DNA of 64,000 nt, from the NCBI RefSeq assembly GCF_003254505.1, contig NZ_QFYP01000001.1:1038001-1102000 (forward strand), read 5' to 3'. A program made the translations under genes and the position numbers. The notes below the pieces were generated by a model. It was not told the DNA's origin, did no database searches, and was given only the letters and a program-made list of their open reading frames with translations. Within the stretch, counting starts at the first letter, position 1; each line of letters begins with the position of its first letter. Positions 40,115 through 48,678 of this stretch are shown piece by piece. The DNA comes from Phenylobacterium hankyongense. Its GTDB lineage: Bacteria; Pseudomonadota; Alphaproteobacteria; Caulobacterales; Caulobacteraceae.

Positions 40115-41530
40115 CTAGGCGACCGCCAGCCGGCTCTTGGTCCGTCCGTAGGCCAGGTAGACCCCCACCCCGAGCGCGTTCCAGGCGAAGAACAGCACCT
40201 TGGTGATGTCCGCCAGGCTCCAGAACAGATAGAGGCAGCCGGCCACGGCCAGCGGGCCCACCAGCCACCAGAGCGGGGTCCTGAACGGCCGCGGCAGCTC
40301 CGGCCGCTGGCGGCGCAGGACCATCATGGCGATGGCGGTGGCGATGAAGGCGGCCAGGGTTCCGGCGTTGGCCACCTCGGCGATGAACTTCAGCGGCAGG
40401 AAGCCGGCCATCAGCGCCGCGCAGATCCCGGTCATCAGGGTGACCGGCGCCGGCACGCCGCGGCGGTTCACCGCCGACAGGCCGCGCGGCAGCAGGCCGT
40501 CCCGCGACATGGCGAAGAACACCCGGCTCTGGCCGAACATGAAGGCCATGATCACCGTCGGCAGGGCGATCACCGCCGCCGCGGCGATCAGCACCGAGGC
40601 CAGCGGATGGCCCATCTCCCGCAGGATGAAGGCCAGCGGCTCGCCGCTCTTGGCGAAGACGTTGAACGGCGAGGCGCCCAGGGCCGCGGCGGCGACGATC
40701 ATGTAGATGACTGCGCAGGCCAGCATCGAGCCGACGATCCCGATGGTCAGGTCGCGCGAGGGGTTCTTGGCCTCCTCCGCCGCCGTGGAGATGGCGTCGA
40801 AGCCGTAGAAGGCGAAGAAGATCACCGCCGCCGCCGCCATCACCCCGCGCTTCACCCCGTCCGGGTCGACGTGGGCGTTGAAGCCGTAGGGCATGAACGG
40901 GTGGAAGTGGCTGGGATCGAACCCCGGCAGGGTCAGGGCGACGAACGCCACCAGCGCCACCACCTTGAAGATCACCAGGTAGAAGTTGACCGTCGCGCTC
41001 TCCCGCGTGCCGACCAGCAGCATGCCGGTGACCACCAGCGTGATCGCCACCGCCGGCAGGTTCACCAGCCCCGCAGGCTCCCCCCAGGGTCCGGCGGCCA
41101 GCGCCGCCGGCAGGCCCCAGCCGTGGCTGACCAGGAAGCCCTGCGCATAGCCCGACCAGCCCACCGCCACGGTGGAGCAGACCACGGTGTATTCGAGGAT
41201 CAGGCTCCAGCCGATGATCCAGCCGACCAGCTCGCCCATGCCCGCGTAGGAATAGGTGTAGGCCGAGCCCGCCTGCGGCATCAGCGTCGCCATCTCCGCA
41301 TAGCAGAGGGCGGCGAAGGCGCAGACCGCGCCGGCGATGGCGAACGACAGGATGACGGCCGGCCCGGCCTGGCCCGCGCCCACCCCGATCAGGGTGTAGA
41401 TGCCGGTGCCGATGATCGCGCCGACGCCGAGCGCCACCAGGTGCGGCCAGCTCAGGGTCTGGCGCAGGTGGTGGCTGCCCTCGGACCGGGCTTCGGCCTC
41501 GACGGGCTTACGGCGCGTGACGAAACTCAT
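40115..41530 (-). CDS. APC-family amino acid permease
   Basis: A 471-residue membrane protein with about 12 helices, like the cationic amino acid transporter branch of the APC superfamily (G-V-G-A-I-I-G-T-G-I-Y-T-L-I-G in the first helix, Y-A-E-M-A-T-L-M-P-Q-A-G-S-A-Y-T-Y, F-F-A-F-Y-G-F-D-A-I-S-T-A-A-E-E). The frame is open upstream, but homology begins at the ATG at 41530. Substrate is not determinable. Divergent from the DUF885 gene. Confidence 0.92.
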   Translation of the reverse strand: MSFVTRRKPVEAEARSEGSHHLRQTLSWPHLVALGVGAIIGTGIYTLIGVGAGQAGPAVILSFAIAGAVCAFAALCYAEMATLMPQAGSAYTYSYAGMGELVGWIIGWSLILEYTVVCSTVAVGWSGYAQGFLVSHGWGLPAALAAGPWGEPAGLVNLPAVAITLVVTGMLLVGTRESATVNFYLVIFKVVALVAFVALTLPGFDPSHFHPFMPYGFNAHVDPDGVKRGVMAAAAVIFFAFYGFDAISTAAEEAKNPSRDLTIGIVGSMLACAVIYMIVAAAALGASPFNVFAKSGEPLAFILREMGHPLASVLIAAAAVIALPTVIMAFMFGQSRVFFAMSRDGLLPRGLSAVNRRGVPAPVTLMTGICAALMAGFLPLKFIAEVANAGTLAAFIATAIAMMVLRRQRPELPRPFRTPLWWLVGPLAVAGCLYLFWSLADITKVLFFAWNALGVGVYLAYGRTKSRLAVA

Positions 41531-41642
41531 GGAGGCTCCCCCGACTTCGGGCGTCACCATGGCCGCGTCCGGCCGGGGCGACAAGTCTTGGCGCCAGGCC
41601 GCGGATGCGCCAGCTTGATCCCCGATTTGGGGGAAATCGAGC

Positions 41643-43391
41643 ATGCGTCGCCTCGTCCTGGCCTTTGCCCTGGCATTGATTGCCGCGCCCGCCCTGGCCG
41701 ACGACCGGCCGCTGGACGCCCTGGTGGCCGAGTACGACGCCTTCAGCCTGGCGCAGGATCCGATCACCGCCGGCTTCGAAGGCGACCGGTCCGCGCTCGC
41801 CCGGCTGCCGGACGTGACGCCCGCTGCCGACGCCATGCGCAAGCAGGCGCTGCTCGCCTTCCAGGCGCGGCTGGCGCGGATCGACCGCGCGGGGCTCTCC
41901 GACCCCGCCCGGCTGAACCGCGACTTCCTCGGCTGGACCCTGGACCGGCGGCTGCAGAGCCTGGCCTTCGACGAGGCGCGGTTCGCGTTCAACAGCGACG
42001 CCGGCTTCGACCAGGACCTCGGCTACCTGGCCAGCACCACCGCCCTCAACTCCGAGGCCGACGTCCAGGCCTGGCTGTCGCGCCTGCGCGCCCTGCCCGG
42101 CTACTACGTCGCCAGCATCGACAACGCCCGGCGGGGAATCCGCACCGGCTGGACCCAGCCGCGCAGCACCAACGAGTCGGTCCTCGCCCGCGCCCGCGCC
42201 GCGGCCGCCACGCCGGTGGACGCCGACCCGCTGCTGAAGCCGTTCACCGGCGCCGCGGCCTCGATCCCGCCGGCCCGGCTCGCGGCCCAGCGCGAGGAGG
42301 CGAAGGCGCTGATCGCCGCGCAGATCCGCCCGGCCCAACGCGCCTTCGTCGCCTTCCTGGAAACCGAGTACCTGCCGGCCAGCCGCCCGAAGCTCGCCGT
42401 CCGCACCCTGCCCGGCGGCGAGGCCTACTACCGCTGGCTGGTGCGCAACCAGACCACCACGACCCTGGATCCCGACCAGGTCCACGCCCTGGGCCTCTCC
42501 GAGGTCGCCCGCATCCGCGCGGCGATGGAGGCGTCGATGGCGCAGACCGGCTTCAAGGGCGACCTGAAGGCCTTCGTCGCCTCGCTGCGCGCCGATCCGA
42601 GGTTCTACGCGACCTCCCGCCAGGACCTGCTGGAGAAGGCCTCGGAGATCGCCAAGCGGGTGGACGACCAGCTGCCCCGCTACTTCGCCACCCTGCCCCG
42701 GCTGTCTTACGGCGTCCGGCCGGTGCCGGCGGAGATCGAGGAGACCTACACCACCGGCCGCTACTTCCCCGGCTCGCCGAAGCTGGGGATCGCCGGCGGC
42801 TACATGGTCAACACCTCGCACCTGGACCAGCGGCCGCTCTACGAGCTGCCGGCGCTGACGCTGCACGAGGCCGCGCCGGGCCACCACATCCAGATCGCGC
42901 TCGGCCAGGAGCTGGAGGGCGTCCCCTCGTTCCGCCGCAACGCCGACATCGCCGCCTTCACCGAGGGCTGGGGCCTCTATTCCGAGACCCTGGGGGGCGA
43001 GATGGGCATCTACCGCGATCCCTACGAGCGGTTCGGCAAGCTCTCCTACGAGATGTGGCGCGCCTGCCGGCTGGTGGCCGACACCGGTCTCCACTGGCTG
43101 GGCTGGAGCCTCGACCAGGCCCGCGATTGCTTCAGTCGGAACACCGCGCTCAGCCCGCTCAACATCGACGTCGAGCTCGCCCGCTACGTCTCCTGGCCGG
43201 GCCAGGCGCTGGCCTACAAGGTCGGCGAGCTGAAGATCCTCGGCCTGCGCGCCAAGGCGCGGGAGGCGCTGGGGCCGCGCTTCGACCTCCGCCGCTTCCA
43301 CGACGCGGTGCTGCTCGCCGGGCCCCTGCCGCTCGACCTGCTGGAGGCGCGCATCGACGCCTGGATCGCCGCCGAGCGGGCCCGCGGCTGA
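41643..43391 (+). CDS. DUF885 family, exported peptidase-like protein
   Basis: A 582-residue protein with a signal peptide (MRRLVLAFALALIAAPALA) and the DUF885 domain. The metal-site motif H-E-A-A-P-G-H-H is present around residue 415, with a downstream Glu in F-T-E-G-W-G-L-Y, which together resemble M32-like gluzincin peptidases. Probably a periplasmic carboxypeptidase-like hydrolase. Usual length for the family. Nothing around it suggests a substrate. Confidence 0.9.
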   Translation: MRRLVLAFALALIAAPALADDRPLDALVAEYDAFSLAQDPITAGFEGDRSALARLPDVTPAADAMRKQALLAFQARLARIDRAGLSDPARLNRDFLGWTLDRRLQSLAFDEARFAFNSDAGFDQDLGYLASTTALNSEADVQAWLSRLRALPGYYVASIDNARRGIRTGWTQPRSTNESVLARARAAAATPVDADPLLKPFTGAAASIPPARLAAQREEAKALIAAQIRPAQRAFVAFLETEYLPASRPKLAVRTLPGGEAYYRWLVRNQTTTTLDPDQVHALGLSEVARIRAAMEASMAQTGFKGDLKAFVASLRADPRFYATSRQDLLEKASEIAKRVDDQLPRYFATLPRLSYGVRPVPAEIEETYTTGRYFPGSPKLGIAGGYMVNTSHLDQRPLYELPALTLHEAAPGHHIQIALGQELEGVPSFRRNADIAAFTEGWGLYSETLGGEMGIYRDPYERFGKLSYEMWRACRLVADTGLHWLGWSLDQARDCFSRNTALSPLNIDVELARYVSWPGQALAYKVGELKILGLRAKAREALGPRFDLRRFHDAVLLAGPLPLDLLEARIDAWIAAERARG

Positions 43392-43503
43392 GCTGCCTCC
43401 CCCACCAAACACGGGTAGCTGGAAACCCGAGCTAAACGGCGTTAAGATACCGCTTCACGGAACGCGTCAGCATAAGACGCCGCCGTCCTGGGAGGAGATT
43501 TCA

Positions 43504-45594
43504 ATGACGTCCGCACGCCATATCGTGCTCACGGCCGCGGCCGGCGCCCTGCTGTTCGGCTGCTCGACCGACACCGGCGCGCCGCACGCCATGCAGTACG
43601 CCCGGCCCACCGCCGACACCGCGCCGATGGCCATGGCGGCGGCGATGCCGAAGACCGTCGACAACTTCATGCTGGTCGACCAGGACCTCGGCGCGCACGA
43701 GCTCTACCGACTGGCCGACGCGCGGGCGATCGTCATCGTCACCCAGGGCGACGGCTGCCCGATCGTGCGGGCCATGTCGCCCGCCCTGAAGGCGCTGAAG
43801 GCCGCCTACGCCGCCAAGGGCGTCGAGTTCATGATGCTGAACTCCAACCTGCAGGACACCCGCGAAGCGATCCAGGAGGAGGCGAAGACCTACGGCTACG
43901 ACATGCCGATCCTGATGGATTCCAACCAGCTGGTCGGCGAATCCCTGGGCGTCACCCGCACCGCCGAGGTGTTCGTGATCAATCCAAAGACCTGGCAGGT
44001 GGTCTATCACGGCCCGCTGGACGACCGCAGCGACTACGGCGGCGCGCAGAAGGCCAACGTCACCCCCTTCGCCGCCAACGCCCTCGACGACCTCTTGGCC
44101 GGCAAGGCCGCGATCCACGAGGCCGGCATGCAGACCAAGGGCTGCCTGATCGACTTCCCGCAGCGCTCGGCGGCGGCGATGACCAGGATCTCCTACGCCA
44201 AGGACGTGGCGCCGATCCTCGAGGCCAAGTGCGTCGCCTGCCACCAGGAGGGCGGCATCGGCCCGTTCGCCATGTCGAGCTACGAGATGGTCAAAGGCTT
44301 CTCGCCGATGATCCGCGAGGTCATCCGCACCCACCGCATGCCGCCGTGGAACGCCGACCCGCACGTCGGCAAGTTCCAGGACGACAAGAGCCTCTCGCCC
44401 GACCAGATCAAGACCATCGTCCACTGGATCGAAGCCGGGTCGCCGCGCGGCGCCGGCCCCGACCCGCTGGCCGCCAAGCGGCACGTGGCGGCGGAATGGC
44501 CGCTCGGCAAGCCGGACCTGATCCTGAACGTGCCGGCCTACACGATCCCGGCGTCCGGGGTGGTCGACTACCAGCGCCCGATCGTCCCCAACCCGCTGGC
44601 CGAGGGCAAGTGGATCCGCGCCTCCACGGTGAAGGTCAGCCAGCGCCAGGGCGTGCACCACCTGCTGACCGGCTACATGAAGGAGGTCCCCGCCGACGGG
44701 AAGGGCAACGAGAGCCGCTGGGGCGTCTCGGTCGGCGGCTATGCGGTCGGCGCGGAGTCGATGATCTCGCCGAAGAACGTCGGCGCCTACCTGCCGCCGG
44801 GCGGCGCCATCGGCATCCAGGCCCACTACACCCCCTTCGGCAAGGAGGTGGTCGATCAGTCGCAGATCGGCCTCTACTTCTACGACAAGGACAAGACTCC
44901 CGGCCTGGTGCTGCACAACTCCGTGGTGGTCGACAACACCATCGTCCTGCCGCCCAACGACGGCCACCACCAGGAGGTCGCCTACCTGGCCTTCCCGCAC
45001 GATGCGCTGCTCTATTCGGCCTTCCCGCACGCCCACTATCGCGGCGCGGCGTCGGACCTGTGGATCCGCTATCCGGACGGCAAGGAGAAGCTGCTGCTCA
45101 GCCTGCCGCGCTACGATTTCAACTGGCAGCGCGACTACACCTTCGCCGAGCCGGTGAAGGTGCCGGCCGGCTCGAAGCTGATCGTCCACTACATCTACGA
45201 CAACTCGAAGCGGAACCCGAACAACCCCGACCCCAACAAGACCGTGGTCTGGGGCGACCAGTCCTGGGAGGAGATGCTCTACACCGCGGTGCGCTACCGC
45301 TGGCTGGACGAGACCTCCGCCAAGCCCGTCGACTACGACGAGGAGCTGAACGCCAACCGCTTCATGGGGATGATGGACGACAACCTGGACGGCAAGCTGG
45401 AGAAGGCCGAGCTGAAAGGCCGGATCGGCGAGACCCTGCTGACCTACTTCGCGCAGATCGACACCAACCACGACGGCTATCTGCAGGCGGCCGAGCTGAA
45501 GGCGGCCCAGGCGATGATGGCAAACCGTCGCCGCCCGGCGACGGCGGCCGCGGCGCCCGCCAAACCTGTGTCGGGGCCGACCGGCGGCGAGTAG
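43504..45594 (+). CDS. Multidomain redox lipoprotein: redoxin, cytochrome c, copper type II monooxygenase-like, EF-hands
   Basis: A 696-residue exported lipoprotein (lipobox L-L-F-G-C, Cys20). Order: a redoxin domain at about 50-200 with a single conserved Cys85 in G-D-G-C-P-I-V and no resolving Cys at the CxxC position; a cytochrome c segment with heme site C243-V-A-C246-H247; a region with the copper-ligand pattern of peptidylglycine/dopamine monooxygenases (His385-His386 in V-H-H-L-L, His441 in A-H-Y-T-P, His509-x-His511 in P-H-A-H-Y, candidate Met591 in E-E-M-L-Y); then two EF-hand loops starting at Asp625 and Asp653. It may pass electrons from heme to copper. Substrate unknown. Convergent with the TetR gene. 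Confidence 0.88.
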   Translation: MTSARHIVLTAAAGALLFGCSTDTGAPHAMQYARPTADTAPMAMAAAMPKTVDNFMLVDQDLGAHELYRLADARAIVIVTQGDGCPIVRAMSPALKALKAAYAAKGVEFMMLNSNLQDTREAIQEEAKTYGYDMPILMDSNQLVGESLGVTRTAEVFVINPKTWQVVYHGPLDDRSDYGGAQKANVTPFAANALDDLLAGKAAIHEAGMQTKGCLIDFPQRSAAAMTRISYAKDVAPILEAKCVACHQEGGIGPFAMSSYEMVKGFSPMIREVIRTHRMPPWNADPHVGKFQDDKSLSPDQIKTIVHWIEAGSPRGAGPDPLAAKRHVAAEWPLGKPDLILNVPAYTIPASGVVDYQRPIVPNPLAEGKWIRASTVKVSQRQGVHHLLTGYMKEVPADGKGNESRWGVSVGGYAVGAESMISPKNVGAYLPPGGAIGIQAHYTPFGKEVVDQSQIGLYFYDKDKTPGLVLHNSVVVDNTIVLPPNDGHHQEVAYLAFPHDALLYSAFPHAHYRGAASDLWIRYPDGKEKLLLSLPRYDFNWQRDYTFAEPVKVPAGSKLIVHYIYDNSKRNPNNPDPNKTVVWGDQSWEEMLYTAVRYRWLDETSAKPVDYDEELNANRFMGMMDDNLDGKLEKAELKGRIGETLLTYFAQIDTNHDGYLQAAELKAAQAMMANRRRPATAAAAPAKPVSGPTGGE

Positions 45595-45600
45595 GCCGGG

Positions 45601-46236
45601 CTACTCCGCCCAGAGTTCCTGGATGTCGCCCTTGCGGTTGAGCATGCGCACCGCGCGCTTGACCACCGTCAGCAGGCGTTCGCGCCGGGCCGCTTGGTCA
45701 TAGGTCATCGCCCCCTTGGCGAGGCCCTCCAGCAGGAACCGGCCGAGGTCGCGGCTGGTCTGCGAGCGCGGGTCGGCGCCGGCCTGCACCATGGCGCCGA
45801 ACCGGTCGCCGACCTGGGCGCGGTCGAAGGCGCTCTGCGCCGCCGACAGCCGCTCGCGCAGCATCGGATCGGTCCTGGCGGCGGCCTCCAGCTCGGCGAA
45901 GGCCACGAAGGCGGTCTCGTGCAGCAGGGCCCAATAGGCGTCGATGGCGTGCTCGGTGGCGTCCGAGCCGGCCGCCGGCTGCGAAGCGCCGGCCTGTTCG
46001 AACAGCCGCGCGCGCTCCAGCTCGATGTGGGCCACGGCGGCCTCCACCAGCTCTTCGCGGCTGGCGAAGTGGTACAGCATCGCCCCGCGGGTAAGCTTCG
46101 CGGCGTCGGCGATCATCGCATTGGTGGCGGCGTGATAGCCGACGTCGGCGAACAGCCGCATCGCCGCATCCAGGATGCGCGCGCGGGTGCGCAGCGACTT
46201 CGGCGTCGCCTTCGCCGGATAGGTTCTGGCGTCCAT
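45601..46236 (-). CDS. TetR-family transcriptional regulator
   Basis: A 211-residue regulator with an N-terminal TetR helix-turn-helix (A-R-I-L-D-A-A-M-R-L-F-A-D-V-G-Y-H-A-A-T-N-A-M-I-A-D-A-A and G-A-M-L-Y-H-F-A-S-R-E-E-L at about 20-60) and a ligand-binding helical C-terminus. ATG 46236 is preferred over longer upstream starts because the TetR alignment begins about 15 residues later. It is divergent from the PlcP-like gene, 154 bp away, so that gene is a natural target. Ligand unknown. Confidence 0.88.
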   Translation of the reverse strand: MDARTYPAKATPKSLRTRARILDAAMRLFADVGYHAATNAMIADAAKLTRGAMLYHFASREELVEAAVAHIELERARLFEQAGASQPAAGSDATEHAIDAYWALLHETAFVAFAELEAAARTDPMLRERLSAAQSAFDRAQVGDRFGAMVQAGADPRSQTSRDLGRFLLEGLAKGAMTYDQAARRERLLTVVKRAVRMLNRKGDIQELWAE

Positions 46237-46325
46237 CGAGACCAAGTTTTTTCGGCGACCTGGGGAGGGTCTGCTCCGAGAGGCCCTAGCAGAACAATGG
46301 GAGACGCGGCCAGAGCCGCAAGAAA

Positions 46326-46343
46326 GCTTCACGAAACCGACAT
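46326..46343 (+). promoter_or_regulatory. Possible degenerate Pho box ahead of the PlcP-like gene
   Basis: GCTTCAC-GAAA-CCGACAT matches CTGTCAC-N4-CTGTCAT at 9 of 14 half-site positions with correct 11-bp spacing. It lies about 50-65 bp before the gene. This is a weak match that could be chance. Confidence 0.3.
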
Positions 46344-46390
46344 GCAATCAGCCTAGCGCCTGATGAAAATCTGGGCGTTTGGGGGCTCAA

Positions 46391-47221
46391 GTGGTCGATC
46401 CCGGAATCCGCCGTTATCGCACGGTGTTCATCTCCGACGTGCACCTCGGCACCCGGGGCTGCCAGGCCGAGCTGCTCCTGGATTTCATCCGCCACGTCGA
46501 ATGCGACGCCCTCTACCTGGTGGGCGACATCGTCGACGGCTGGAAGATGAAGGGCGGCTGGTACTGGCCGCAGAGCCACAACGACGTGGTGCAGAAGATC
46601 CTGCGGCTGGCGCGCAAGGGCGTGAGCGTCACCTATGTGCCCGGCAACCACGACGACCGGGTGCGGGACTTCTGCGGCATCCACTTCGGCGGCCTGGTGG
46701 TGGCGCGCGACGCGATCCACGAGACCGCGGACGGCCGCCGCTTCCTGGTCACCCACGGCGACGAGTTCGACGGCGTGGTGCAGCACGCCAAGTGGCTGGC
46801 CTTCGTCGGCGACTGGGCCTACCGCACCGTCCTAGCCGCCAACACCCTGATGAACCGCGCCCGCAGGCGGATGGGCTTCGGCTACTGGAGCCTCTCGGCC
46901 TTCCTGAAGACGCGGGTGAAGAACGCCCTGCAGTTCATCGAGAACTTCGAGGCCGCGGTGGCGGACGAGGCTCGCCGGCGCGGCGTGGACGGCGTTATCT
47001 GCGGCCACATCCACAAGGCCGAAATGCGCGAGATCGGCGGCATCGCCTATATCAACGACGGCGACTGGGTTGAAAGCTGCACCGCCCTGGTGGAACATCC
47101 CGACGGACGGCTGGAGATCTTGGAGTGGGCCAAGCTCCGCTCCTGGTCGGCCATCGACCGCGCCGTCGTCGAGGCGGCGGCCGTCGAGCCGGCGGCCCTG
47201 GGCGCGCCACTGGCCGCCTGA
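46391..47221 (+). CDS. Calcineurin-like metallophosphoesterase, PlcP-type (LpxH-like)
   Basis: A 276-residue phosphoesterase with all metal-binding motifs: S-D-V-H-L-G, G-D-I-V-D-G-W, G-N-H-D-D-R, T-H-G-D-E and G-H-I-H-K-A. It resembles UDP-diacylglucosamine hydrolase LpxH, but Caulobacter-type bacteria use LpxI for that step, and the neighbouring glycosyltransferase matches the published plcP-agt pairing. I therefore favour PlcP, a phospholipase C that strips phospholipids in phosphate starvation. GTG at 46391 has GGGGG 5 nt upstream; TTG at 46379 is the alternative. Divergent from TetR. Confidence 0.85.
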   Translation: MVDPGIRRYRTVFISDVHLGTRGCQAELLLDFIRHVECDALYLVGDIVDGWKMKGGWYWPQSHNDVVQKILRLARKGVSVTYVPGNHDDRVRDFCGIHFGGLVVARDAIHETADGRRFLVTHGDEFDGVVQHAKWLAFVGDWAYRTVLAANTLMNRARRRMGFGYWSLSAFLKTRVKNALQFIENFEAAVADEARRRGVDGVICGHIHKAEMREIGGIAYINDGDWVESCTALVEHPDGRLEILEWAKLRSWSAIDRAVVEAAAVEPAALGAPLAA

Positions 47222-47252
47222 CGCCGGTCCATTGACACTGCGAGACAATCCG

Positions 47253-47269
47253 TGACAGTTCGGCTGTCA
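47253..47269. promoter_or_regulatory. Palindrome TGACAG-N5-CTGTCA at the glycosyltransferase start
   Basis: TGACAGTTCGGCTGTCA is a perfect 6-bp inverted repeat with a 5-nt centre, and its last base is the A of the start codon. It has the shape of a TetR-type operator and lies next to a gene that itself encodes a TetR DNA-binding domain. Three TGTC half-sites with a 10-bp period run upstream (47232-47258). Confidence 0.5.
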
Positions 47270-48678
47270 TGAAATCACCCGCGCCGCCGACCGTTCGCGA
47301 CAAGCAGCGCGAGGAGACGCGCGAGCAGATCCTGCGCGCGGTCGCCCGCCAGCTCGACAACGGCCAGATGGACGACCTCAGCTTCGCCGAGGTGGCCAAG
47401 GACGCCGGCGTCGGCGAGCGCACCGTCTACCGCTACTTCCCCACCAAGGAGGCGCTGCTCGGCGCCTTCTGGTCATGGATGCAGGCCCAGGCGGTGGCGA
47501 CGCCGGAACGGCCGCGCCAGGCCCGCTCCCTGCCGCGCATCCGCGAGGCGATCGCCGCCACCCGCGACACCCACCGGCCGATGCGCATCCTCTTGGCCAC
47601 CGACGCCTGGGAGCCGCAGGTCAACGGGGTGGTGCGCACCCTGACCCGGGTGACCGCCGAGTTGCGGGCCATGGGCCACACCGTCGAGGTGGTCAGCCCC
47701 GACCAGTTCAAGACCTTCCCGCTGCCCACCTATGCGGAGATCAAGGTGGCGATCGGCGTCTACGAGCCGGTGCAGGAACGGTTCAAGGCCTTCGAGCCGG
47801 AGGCCATCCACATCGCCACCGAAGGGCCCATCGGCCTCGCCGCGCGGCGGATCTGCGTGGAATGGAAGCTGCCCTTCACCACCAGCTACCACACCCGCTT
47901 CCCGGAGTACGTCTCGGCCCGGCTGCCGTTGCCGCTGGCGGCGGGCTACGCCTACATGAAGTGGTTCCACAAGCCGTCGGGCCGGCTGATGGTCGCCACG
48001 CCGACCATGCGCGACGAGCTGACCGGGCACGGGTTCCGCAACATCTCCTCCTGGTCGCGCGGCGTCGACACCGAGGCCTTCCACCCGCGCGGCCCCAGTG
48101 ATCCCGACGTCTTCGAGGGCCTGGCGCGGCCGGTCTTCCTCTATGTCGGCCGAGTGGCGGTGGAGAAGAACATCGAGGCCTTCCTCGGCCTCGACCTGCC
48201 GGGGACCAAGGTGGTGGTGGGCCCGGGGCCGCAACTCGAGGAGCTGAAGGCCAAGTACCCGACCACGGTGTTCGTCGGCTCCAAATCCGGCGAGGAGCTG
48301 TCGGCCCACTACGCCTGCGCCGACGTCTTCGTCTTCCCCTCGCTCACCGACACCTTCGGCCTGGTGATCCTGGAGGCCATGGCCTCGGGCACGCCGGTGG
48401 CGGCCTATCCCGCGCCCGGCCCCATCGACATCATTCCGGGCTCCGGCGCGGGCGCCCTGGCGGCCAGCGCCACCGAGGGCCTGCGCGAGGCCTGCCTCGA
48501 CTGCCTGAAGCTCGACCGCAAGCAGGTCCGCGCCTTCGCCGAGAAGTTCTCCTGGCGCGCCTGCGCCGAGGACTTCGTGCGCAACCTGCAGCCCTATCCC
48601 GAGCCGGAGAAGACCCGTTTCTGGCGACGCCTGCGCCGACTGGCCCGCGTGCGCCGCCGCCGGCCCGAGGCCGCCTAG
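47269..48678 (+). CDS. Glycosyltransferase (GT4, Agt-like) with N-terminal TetR helix-turn-helix fusion
   Basis: A 469-residue protein. Residues about 11-75 are a TetR DNA-binding domain (Q-I-L-R-A-V-A-R-Q-L, L-S-F-A-E-V-A-K-D-A-G-V-G-E-R-T-V-Y-R-Y-F-P-T-K-E-A-L-L given as a block of conserved residues). A 30-residue linker follows. From Met104 there is a complete GT4 glycosyltransferase (M-R-I-L-L-A-T-D-A-W-E-P-Q-V-N-G-V-V-R-T-L start, S-Y-H-T-R-F-P-E-Y, Y-V-G-R-V-A-V-E-K-N, P-S-L-T-D-T-F-G-L-V-I-L-E-A). The GT type is that of glycolipid synthases paired with PlcP. An internal start at 47581 has no good ribosome-binding site. Confidence 0.87.
   Translation: MKSPAPPTVRDKQREETREQILRAVARQLDNGQMDDLSFAEVAKDAGVGERTVYRYFPTKEALLGAFWSWMQAQAVATPERPRQARSLPRIREAIAATRDTHRPMRILLATDAWEPQVNGVVRTLTRVTAELRAMGHTVEVVSPDQFKTFPLPTYAEIKVAIGVYEPVQERFKAFEPEAIHIATEGPIGLAARRICVEWKLPFTTSYHTRFPEYVSARLPLPLAAGYAYMKWFHKPSGRLMVATPTMRDELTGHGFRNISSWSRGVDTEAFHPRGPSDPDVFEGLARPVFLYVGRVAVEKNIEAFLGLDLPGTKVVVGPGPQLEELKAKYPTTVFVGSKSGEELSAHYACADVFVFPSLTDTFGLVILEAMASGTPVAAYPAPGPIDIIPGSGAGALAASATEGLREACLDCLKLDRKQVRAFAEKFSWRACAEDFVRNLQPYPEPEKTRFWRRLRRLARVRRRRPEAA

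Noticed and set aside
46391..47221. Annotation as LpxH in lipid A synthesis
   Set aside because: The fold matches, but neighbourhood (glycosyltransferase, pst) and the use of LpxI in this group favour PlcP. Kept as the main alternative.
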